Shown here piece after piece: positions 57,297 to 64,000 of a DNA stretch of 64,000 nt (within the stretch, counting starts at the first letter, position 1; each line of letters starts with the position of its first letter). A model generated the notes under the pieces. It was not told where the DNA came from. It saw nothing but the letters and a program-made list of their open reading frames with translations, and did no database searches. Made by a program: the position numbers and the translations under genes. Origin of the DNA: JABDMH01 sp965223105 (lineage in GTDB: Bacteria; Bacteroidota; Bacteroidia; Chitinophagales; Saprospiraceae); contig OZ244987.1 in assembly GCA_965223105.1 (NCBI GenBank), forward strand, positions 1,178,001 through 1,242,000, read 5' to 3'.

Positions 57297-58796
57297 CTAA
57301 GCTGATTGGGCGAACATATTCTTAGTGCCGGAGGCGTGGTGCATAATTTCTTCCTCAGAAAACTGAGGGCGTAAAAATTCTCCTGTTATTCGCCCCTCGT
57401 GAAGGACTAAGATTCGATCGCATAGACCCATGAGTTCTGGCATTTCTGAAGAGATGAGAATAATGGCTTTCCCTTGAGCAGTTAATTGGTTGAGTATGTT
57501 GTATATTTCTGACTTGGCTCCTACGTCGATACCTGTTGTAGGTTCATCAACGATCAGTATGTCCGGATCAGTTAGCAACCACTTTGCCAATACGATTTTC
57601 TGCTGGTTGCCTCCGCTCAGTTGGTTGACTTTCTGATGCACTGAAGTTGTTTTAATCCGTAATTTTTTCATGATATCCTGAACGCTGGGCTGAAGATCGA
57701 ATTTTTTGGAATTTAACTTTGAAGATTTGTTTTGATAGACCGATAGTATATTCTTAATAGCAGACATCTCCAGAAATAATCCTTGAGTTTTCCGGTCTTC
57801 AGGTAAAAACCCGATGCGATGTACAACTGCATCTGCAGGATGATTGATTTTGATTTCCTTTCCATTTTTAATCACAATCCCATGGTGTTTAGCTGCGCCA
57901 ACAAGTGCATGGGCCCATTCGCTTCTTCCTGCTCCGACAAGACCGGAAAGCCCCAGTATTTCACCGCGATGCAAGTCGAATGATATTTCTTGAAATCCGA
58001 GCCCTGACATCCTACTCACCTGGAGAACTGCATTGGACTGGCAATGATTCTCGTAGTTAAAGGTCTTGACATCACGACCAACCATCAATCGAATGACTTT
58101 GTTAATTGTCAAGTCCTTGCTGTCATAGGTGCCCTGACCTTTCCCATCTTTCAGAATGGTGACCCGGTCGGCAATTTCAAATATTTCTTGCAGTCGGTGT
58201 GAAATGTAGATAATTGATTTGCCCTCAGCTGTTAATCTGCGCACGATAGAAAATAAAATTTTTGCATCTCGTTCACTTATGGCAGCCGTCGGTTCATCTA
58301 GGATGAGTATATCCGGATCGTGAGCCAGGGCTTTGGCAATTTCAATCATTTGTTGTTTACCCGCAGAGAGAGCGTGCAACTTTTGTTTTGGACTAATTTC
58401 GGGTATCCCCAAACTGGACAAGAGATTTGATGTAGCGGAAAACATTTTTTGGTAATCGATGAGCCCCCAAGGAGCAGTTGGTTGCCTGCCAGCATAAATA
58501 TTGTCAGCCACAGTCATGTCAGTGACCAGACTTTTTTCTTGATAGACAATGCCAATGCCTTTCTGCTGCGCTGCCAGCTGATTAATGATGACTACCTCCT
58601 GACTTCCAAAAAATATTGTGCCACTATCGGGTTGGTGATTGCCCGACAAAATATTCATTAGCGTTGTTTTGCCAGCTCCATTTTCGCCAACCAACGCATG
58701 GACCTCTCCCGGGTAAAGATCAAAGTCTACCTGATCTAGTGCTTGAACGCCTGGGAATCGTTTACTAATGTGGTTGAGTCTGAGTTTAAACTCCAC
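57297..58796 (-). CDS. Sugar ABC importer ATPase, double cassette (RbsA-like)
   Basis: The 499-residue cytosolic protein carries two fused ATP-binding cassettes. The first has Walker A GENGAGKT at 37-44, a signature-like region LSAGKQQMIEIAKAL and Walker B DILILDEPTAAISE. The second has a degenerate Walker A (GLVGAGRSEW), then QLSGGNQQKIVLAKWL and Walker B DILIVDEPTTGIDVG. This asymmetry is normal for RbsA, MglA and XylG proteins, where only one site is fully active. It powers import through the permease encoded next. The start codon is GTG at 58796, chosen because it directly precedes the conserved first strand. Confidence 0.95.
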   Translation of the reverse strand: MEFKLRLNHISKRFPGVQALDQVDFDLYPGEVHALVGENGAGKTTLMNILSGNHQPDSGTIFFGSQEVVIINQLAAQQKGIGIVYQEKSLVTDMTVADNIYAGRQPTAPWGLIDYQKMFSATSNLLSSLGIPEISPKQKLHALSAGKQQMIEIAKALAHDPDILILDEPTAAISERDAKILFSIVRRLTAEGKSIIYISHRLQEIFEIADRVTILKDGKGQGTYDSKDLTINKVIRLMVGRDVKTFNYENHCQSNAVLQVSRMSGLGFQEISFDLHRGEILGLSGLVGAGRSEWAHALVGAAKHHGIVIKNGKEIKINHPADAVVHRIGFLPEDRKTQGLFLEMSAIKNILSVYQNKSSKLNSKKFDLQPSVQDIMKKLRIKTTSVHQKVNQLSGGNQQKIVLAKWLLTDPDILIVDEPTTGIDVGAKSEIYNILNQLTAQGKAIILISSEMPELMGLCDRILVLHEGRITGEFLRPQFSEEEIMHHASGTKNMFAQSA

Positions 58797-58883
58797 CTAA
58801 TTTGATTATTGGTCGTAAAATAACGAATGTACATAAACCTCGGTCAAAATTGATCTCAGATATGATCACATATACCAACAAAC

Positions 58884-60767
58884 TTAGCTTTCATCCAGTC
58901 TTCCGAGAATTAGGGTCTCCTGCTCAAGTGAAAAGAGCTGTGGACTCTGTACTTCATCTTGGCTGGTGGCAGCGAATATTTCTGAAAAGAGATTTTCACG
59001 CTGAATATGTTGAGCGAAAATATCAGGAGTCACTTTCGTGTACCTGAGTTTACCAGTGGAAAGGTGCAACTGCACTTGCACAGTCTCTGCCTTAAGGTTG
59101 ACAATAATGAATGTCGAGATTTTGCCTTGCCTAAATATGATGCCTTGGGCAGAAAGGGGTCGGTTGCTTTCCAAGGACAGCCATTCGCTGTCCCGATGCT
59201 TTGAAAAGAATTGAAGTATGTGAAAAATGGGAAATATATCACCGGCTTTAGCTGGAAACGCATTGGAGCTGGGAGATTGATCTCCCTGACATATACCCGT
59301 CCATCCGGTGGTTTCAAAATAAGTCACTAAATCTGCCTTCGATTTTGACAGCGCAATGATACTGCTTACCAGCCACAGTGCTGCAAATGGCGTGCATTGT
59401 CGAGGGTCTACCTGGGTTGGAAGTTCATCCATCGCTAAGGGTTCATCGGCAGAAGTGGCATTGGGATTAAACCTTGGTTTGAGGGTGATTGGACTTACGA
59501 ATACTTCCTTTGAAGGATAAATGGCATGTGCACTTTCCACCGTATAACCCTGGGCAATAGCGTTCTCGACCAGGGAGGGATTGTCAAAGGCATGCACCTG
59601 TGGGTTGACTGAATAGTTGACAAAGTCAATGGGATCAGCCGCTACATGTTCGCGGTTGAGCTCCGTAAAATAGGCTAGGGTGCCTGCACCGATTAAGAGG
59701 TTTCTGTGTGCACTACGTAGAAGTGATGCCGTGTGATCGATCAGATGTGATGGCGTGGTTTTATGGTCTTGATGGTAGATGTGTAAATAGATCTTTCGCT
59801 GTGGAGGAAGTTTTGCGATCAACTCAATTATGGATGCCACTTGTGTCCGGTATTGATCATCGAAAATAAGTACCAATTCCAGGTCCGTGTCTAAAAAATC
59901 GACTTCCTCACCGTGCGTTTGCCAGTGATTGCGCCATCGATCATGAGTCAGGTCAATTTCTACACGGTAGTGATCAGGTTTCACCCGTTTGATCAATCTG
60001 AGTTCATGAGGGCTCAGCGCTTGGTGATCACTTCTGGCTGCAAGTCCCATTCGAGGTTTGTGAAGAGGTGATGAAGGCCAAAGCCGGCAAGTAGAATCGA
60101 ATGAAGTATCAGGCCTAGTATGCCAATCAAGGGATAGTATTACCTTTTGTTTAACCACCTCTCCTTCTTTGAGTAATGCTGGAAAGGGTCTGGATAATGG
60201 GGTGCAATAAGTCTTATAAGAATCATCAGTCCAGTTCCTCTGATCCTCAGTTTCAAAGATATCTCCTTCAAACTCTAGCACAGCTTCACCCCAGTCTGAC
60301 AATGGCCATTTCATACTTCGAATATTCAGGAACGGCTGATGTGGGCTGATGAGGTCTGGGAAACGCAGTATTTCTTCAATACCAGTTGGGGAGAGGATGG
60401 TACACGGTTTTCCGGCATTTTCTTCAATGGAATGAAGGATGCAAAAACCTGTACGGTTTTTTCTGACATCTTTCTGAGGACTGCCTTCGATCTCAAAAAA
60501 AATAGAAGAATCAGTTTCTCCCCGAATATTTACTTTCCATCGAAACGGAAATTCTTCAGCAATACTTTCCCAATCATAGGTAATGTGGAAAGATCGATCG
60601 CTGATATTCAAGATTTCGTTACTGACCAAGCCTGGCATGGTATCCCAATTATGATCACGCAGCGCAAAGTATATCATGCGCAGTATCTCATAGTGTCCGC
60701 ACCTAATGTAGCGCAGAAAACCACGATCATAAGAAAGGGTGAGTTCGCCAGCTCGTAATCTTTTCAT
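58884..60767 (-). CDS. Large protein of unknown function in the sugar operon
   Basis: The 627-residue protein has no signal peptide, so it is probably cytosolic. The first ~210 residues are beta-rich (ITYDWESIAEEFPFRWKVNI, FCILHSIEENAGKPC). The middle (about 255-470) has alternating strands and helices, like a TIM-barrel: ELVLIFDD, KIYLHIYHQD, NLLIGAGTLAYFTELNRE and DFVNYSVNPQVHAFDN. The last part is again beta (STFIIVNLKAETVQVQLHLS). That layout, sandwich-barrel-sandwich, is typical of glycoside hydrolases and isomerases, but no family was recognised. Gaps of 113 bp upstream and 87 bp downstream, with the same orientation, place it in the importer operon. I infer a role in processing the imported sugar. 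Confidence 0.75.
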   Translation of the reverse strand: MKRLRAGELTLSYDRGFLRYIRCGHYEILRMIYFALRDHNWDTMPGLVSNEILNISDRSFHITYDWESIAEEFPFRWKVNIRGETDSSIFFEIEGSPQKDVRKNRTGFCILHSIEENAGKPCTILSPTGIEEILRFPDLISPHQPFLNIRSMKWPLSDWGEAVLEFEGDIFETEDQRNWTDDSYKTYCTPLSRPFPALLKEGEVVKQKVILSLDWHTRPDTSFDSTCRLWPSSPLHKPRMGLAARSDHQALSPHELRLIKRVKPDHYRVEIDLTHDRWRNHWQTHGEEVDFLDTDLELVLIFDDQYRTQVASIIELIAKLPPQRKIYLHIYHQDHKTTPSHLIDHTASLLRSAHRNLLIGAGTLAYFTELNREHVAADPIDFVNYSVNPQVHAFDNPSLVENAIAQGYTVESAHAIYPSKEVFVSPITLKPRFNPNATSADEPLAMDELPTQVDPRQCTPFAALWLVSSIIALSKSKADLVTYFETTGWTGICQGDQSPSSNAFPAKAGDIFPIFHILQFFSKHRDSEWLSLESNRPLSAQGIIFRQGKISTFIIVNLKAETVQVQLHLSTGKLRYTKVTPDIFAQHIQRENLFSEIFAATSQDEVQSPQLFSLEQETLILGRLDES

Positions 60768-60880
60768 TTGTTTGTTTTTTTCATGTACAGCCAGATCAGG
60801 TATGCAAGAAACTCGTCGTTCTTTTTTAGGAAAATAGGATCAAACCATTATTAGAACTGTAATGGATCCATTGGCTACCT

Positions 60881-62509
60881 TCATCCATTCCCCTTTTCTA
60901 GCACCAGCACGTAATCTTGGGCACTTGGTGGCGTGAAAACCATGATATTTCCTTGTGAATTAATTTCGGCAGGAAGCAAGGTATTTCCTACAGGATCAAA
61001 CCATTTTGCTTGGTAAGAATTGTCTCTAGAGATTCTTAGTTTCACTTCCTGCTGGCTAGGTGTGTATGCCATGATGAGTCTTTTCTCATCATCGGAAACG
61101 ATGGAAATGAATTGATTGTATGTATCTTCACCTGGTTGCTCAACGAGCAATTCTGCTGATGGCTTTAAGGTCCACCAAGGATACTTTTGTACAAATGCTG
61201 AAAGGTAACCTATCTGAAGACTACCAGGAAATTCAATACTTTTTTCCCAAGTGCTTGGCCCCCGGCCATCTGGATTGCGGTGATTTTCAATAAGCTCACC
61301 TTCCTCTTGAATCCAAGGCCAAATGCCATTTGCCCCATAGGTAATTCCCGAGAGTGGGGTGGCGAAAATGCTCCAGTAAGATGCATTTCGAACATCCGTT
61401 GCGGTGATTCGAAAATGAATTTCTTCATAATTCGGTTCTAAGTTCATGATGGGTTTGGGAGGTAGTTTGTCCCATGTTTGGGACATCGGTCCTTTGTTTA
61501 TCCAATTGACTACTCTTTCACCGTTGTTATGGCTAGATTGGTACCCGAGAATGTCCAGCCAATGCTCCTCTTTATATTCTTCACCTATCCAAGAGCTGCC
61601 ATGTGGGTGTTGTGCAACAATCCCAGGATGAGGCCGGTCAAAAACTCCCCTGCCTATCACTTTCCAGCGCTGCTCATATTCACGCACATACCGGCCGTCG
61701 CCTCCCAAAATCCAAATGACCTGATTTCCTCCAAACCGAGCAACCATATAACGAGCCAGCTTAATGGCTTCTTCCTGGGGTAGATGATAACCAGGACTGA
61801 GATGTCGGCCACCAGCCACCGGTAATGCCCATAAGAGCACGGGTGCGGCGATGAGTCCTTTGGCATTGATTTGATCAATTTTTTTGTCCAACCTTTGAAA
61901 GAATGTCGGATGAAGTTCGATATGTCCACTACCTGAAAACGCCACCTCTCCATGGCGATCTTTTTCACAACCTCTCCATTGTGTAGTCACAAACTGGATT
62001 GTGTTGTAGTGATTTTCTTTGCGCTGGCTGAGATACCTTTCCCACTCTTCATCGGTTGATTTCAAAGCCCCATTCCAAGCGGTGCAAGCTACGTAGAAAA
62101 ATGGTGTTCCATCCGAATAGTTCAGATGGTAGCTGCCTGGACTTCTCTTGATGCTGCCGCGTTGATAAATGTTGTGAGGACTAGAGTTGGCAATACAATC
62201 AAAAGTGCCGGCTTGCTCATGTAGTCCTTTATTGTCTTCATCCGAACAGAAAGCTTGGTAATGCCAAGTGCCGATTTCATCAGGCGCAAACCTGACTTTA
62301 AACAGTTTATCTCCGTCCCAAAAGCCATCGATTTCATGAGTTCGGCCGGTTGGGCTTGTGAAGATGACCGAGAAGGATTGCAGATCATAAATAGGGTTTT
62401 CGTATTGTTTATCACTGGTAAAACTTGCTTCAAACTTGCTCCAAATGGGAACCTGCGCCAAGGCGGTCGAGCAAGCAAGAAGTGCTATTAAGAAAAGAAT
62501 TCGTTGCAT
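60881..62509 (-). CDS. Apiosidase-like (DUF4038/DUF5060) exported glycosidase
   Basis: The 542-residue protein has a signal peptide (FLIALLACSTALAQ). It has an N-terminal DUF5060-type beta-sandwich (about 20-105, IYDLQSFSVIFTSPTGR), a DUF4038 apiosidase-like TIM-barrel (about 115-440, with FFYVACTAWNGALKSTDEEW, IWILGGDGRYV and a late GITYGANGIW), and a C-terminal beta domain (about 450-540). Barrel Asp/Glu residues of the type used in retaining hydrolysis are visible (GGDGRY, MNLEPNYEE). This superfamily includes GH140 apiosidases acting on branched plant-wall pectin, but the exact substrate is not decided by sequence. It is second in the sugar operon, between the porin and the unknown cytosolic protein. 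Confidence 0.87.
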   Translation of the reverse strand: MQRILFLIALLACSTALAQVPIWSKFEASFTSDKQYENPIYDLQSFSVIFTSPTGRTHEIDGFWDGDKLFKVRFAPDEIGTWHYQAFCSDEDNKGLHEQAGTFDCIANSSPHNIYQRGSIKRSPGSYHLNYSDGTPFFYVACTAWNGALKSTDEEWERYLSQRKENHYNTIQFVTTQWRGCEKDRHGEVAFSGSGHIELHPTFFQRLDKKIDQINAKGLIAAPVLLWALPVAGGRHLSPGYHLPQEEAIKLARYMVARFGGNQVIWILGGDGRYVREYEQRWKVIGRGVFDRPHPGIVAQHPHGSSWIGEEYKEEHWLDILGYQSSHNNGERVVNWINKGPMSQTWDKLPPKPIMNLEPNYEEIHFRITATDVRNASYWSIFATPLSGITYGANGIWPWIQEEGELIENHRNPDGRGPSTWEKSIEFPGSLQIGYLSAFVQKYPWWTLKPSAELLVEQPGEDTYNQFISIVSDDEKRLIMAYTPSQQEVKLRISRDNSYQAKWFDPVGNTLLPAEINSQGNIMVFTPPSAQDYVLVLEKGNG

Positions 62510-62704
62510 TATCGAAGTTTATTCCCTAAATCTAGTGACTGCCGGATTGGAATCCAAGTTTCCTGGAGGTCCTCCTAATCTTCACGGCTGCTTTTTTTGG
62601 TTTTGAGACCAGGTAGTGCCTAGACTGTGCTGCATCTTCATGGGGGGAAGGAAGAAATGAAATGCCTACTACGGTAAGAGGGAAAGTGCGGGGCTTAGTT
62701 ATAC

Positions 62705-63955
62705 TCAAAAATAAGTGCTGAGTCCGAATAACCAGGATGCAGCTCGGGCCGGAGGATTATGAAGGAGGTCCGTTTGCCATTCATAGCGATAATTGAGCCT
62801 AAACACGGTCTCACCAGAAGGTCGAAAACTAATAGAGGGGGTTAGCGCCCAAAGGTGGTCACCAATGGTGGTTCCTGTTTCTTTGAAATGGCCGACATTC
62901 CAATCCACAAAGTCAAGACGAAAGGCTGCATTCAGTACAGCATCATCCCAATCAAAGATTTTCCCTTGAATGATTGGTTGCACCACATCAATAAAAAATC
63001 CCTTCTGCTTGTTTCCAAACTGCTGGGTATAGCTGGTTGGTACATCGATGTGGATGAAAGCGGCCTCACCGACAATTGCCGTGCTGGTTTTTTTTATGAC
63101 TGTATTGATATCAATCGCCCATACATCGATCCGGCGTTTTTGGTCAAGGGTGAGTCCGTCCACTTCAAATTTATTGTAGACACCTCCCATAAAGGATAGT
63201 CCAATTTCGCCAATGTTTCGATTCTTTATAGCGATTTTACCGCTGAGAAGGGGTTTGCCACTATTGCTTTCCTCAAAACGCTCCTCATTTTCTTTTGCTG
63301 CAGGTAAGAATGTCCGGCTCTCTTGGTTGTCAATGATTCGGTTATCAAAACCATTGGATACATAGGTTTCGTAACCCAGTACCCAGTTTCCTTTGTGGGT
63401 TTTGCCGTACAATCCAAATCCTGCATTTGACCAGGTCGCCGGGAGGAGATTAACGGCTACATCCGGACGTTCAACAAACTCCCACTTTGGACCATCGTGA
63501 TTTTGGTTGAAGGCACCGATTGGATTCATGATGATTCCTCCTCGAAAATTTAATCCGGGATGGAAGGCAACATCCACAGCGGCAAATTCTATTCCTATTT
63601 CTTTAGTGCCGTCTTCAAACTCCATTTCAGAAAGAAACTTAATGCGCTTTGAGATGGATGCAGACATGAACATGGTTAGTCTGCGCGCCTGAAATGACAA
63701 ACCTTCAGAAATTCCCTCCTCAATGCGATAAATGGAATTAGCCTCTACATAGCCTCCCAGGGCAACTGGCATTTTATCGACGGAGAGGAATGGTCGTGTA
63801 TAGACGGCATCCATATTGAGATCGGTCACCTCAACACTTCGGCGCTCACTCACTAAGGCACTGTCGACCTCCTGCGCCAAACCATTACAGGCAATCATTA
63901 GGATGATAACTACCAAATGCTGGCCGTTATGACAACCAAATGTAAATCCTTTCAT
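62705..63955 (-). CDS. Outer-membrane porin-like beta-barrel
   Basis: The 416-residue protein has a signal peptide (LVVIILMIACNGLAQ). After about 45 mature residues it becomes a beta-barrel of alternating strands: GGYVEANSIYRIEEG, LSFQARRLTMFMSASI, FLSEMEFEDGTKE, and a terminal FRLNYRYEWQTDLLHNPP ... LFGLSTYF ending in Phe, as outer-membrane barrels do. It resembles phosphate-selective (OprP/O-like) porins of about 400 residues. It heads the six-gene operon, so its probable job is outer-membrane passage of the oligosaccharide or glycoside before the DUF4038 glycosidase acts. The promoter should lie at 63956 to the window edge; part of it may be outside. Confidence 0.85.
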   Translation of the reverse strand: MKGFTFGCHNGQHLVVIILMIACNGLAQEVDSALVSERRSVEVTDLNMDAVYTRPFLSVDKMPVALGGYVEANSIYRIEEGISEGLSFQARRLTMFMSASISKRIKFLSEMEFEDGTKEIGIEFAAVDVAFHPGLNFRGGIIMNPIGAFNQNHDGPKWEFVERPDVAVNLLPATWSNAGFGLYGKTHKGNWVLGYETYVSNGFDNRIIDNQESRTFLPAAKENEERFEESNSGKPLLSGKIAIKNRNIGEIGLSFMGGVYNKFEVDGLTLDQKRRIDVWAIDINTVIKKTSTAIVGEAAFIHIDVPTSYTQQFGNKQKGFFIDVVQPIIQGKIFDWDDAVLNAAFRLDFVDWNVGHFKETGTTIGDHLWALTPSISFRPSGETVFRLNYRYEWQTDLLHNPPARAASWLFGLSTYF

Positions 63956-64000
63956 TGTCGGTTTCGGTTTTGAATGTGAGCAAATCTTGATTTGCTGGAC

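Noticed and set aside
55201..58796. Naming the importer genes rbsA, rbsB and rbsC
   Set aside because: The families include ribose, galactose, xylose and other sugar importers, and the neighbouring enzyme points away from ribose, so symbols were left empty.

Overview
The window looks like a chromosomal segment of a member of the Bacteroidota, plausibly Saprospiria- or Cytophagia-like, although the exact group is an inference. The evidence is a gliding/T9SS-type C-terminal domain with a choice-of-anchor L domain, a FecI/FecR/TonB-receptor operon whose receptor carries an STN domain, Tat- and lipobox-anchored enzymes, a PSD1-type cytochrome protein, and lipoproteins throughout. No rRNA, tRNA, CRISPR array or intact transposase was recognised.

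Layout. 1-54 is the last codons of a gene that enters from the left. 66-3560 and 9073-11885 are two arrays of a roughly 182-bp tandem repeat, about 35 units in all. Each unit has a conserved core of about 135 bp with several inverted repeats, followed by one of about four interchangeable tails of about 45 bp. Between the arrays lies a single gene, a 1774-residue sensor histidine kinase with seven near-repeated sensory modules. This repeat-kinase-repeat island is the most unusual part of the window.

11962-21684 (mostly minus strand) holds a saccharopine-dehydrogenase-like reductase, a large heparinase II/III-type lyase, a glyoxalase-fold protein (plus strand), and a three-gene operon of a membrane-anchored dihaem cytochrome and the two subunits of an isoquinoline-oxidoreductase-type molybdenum enzyme. 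21936-34527 is a looser region of envelope and hypothetical proteins, a TIM-barrel glycosidase-like protein and a GAF-type protein. It has long intergenic stretches, a decayed Nudix hydrolase gene and small transposon-end-like repeats, so it looks like a region under turnover.

35109-45256 (plus strand) carries phosphoglucomutase, a DUF4256 protein, an ECF sigma factor, its FecR-type anti-sigma factor, a TonB-dependent receptor, an M43 lipoprotein metalloprotease and an exported aldo/keto reductase. The sigma, FecR and receptor genes form a standard cell-surface signalling unit without a SusD gene.

45545-54857 (minus strand) carries an arginine/proline-rich exported repeat protein, a T9SS-exported choice-of-anchor L protein directly downstream of a PSD1-type cytochrome protein, and an adenylate/guanylate cyclase fused to TPRs. 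55201-63955 (minus strand) reads as a six-gene sugar-use operon: an outer-membrane porin, an apiosidase-like glycosidase, a large protein of unknown function, and the ATPase, permease and lipoprotein binding protein of an Rbs-type ABC importer. Together these would take a glycoside from outer-membrane entry through cleavage to inner-membrane import without SusC/SusD proteins.
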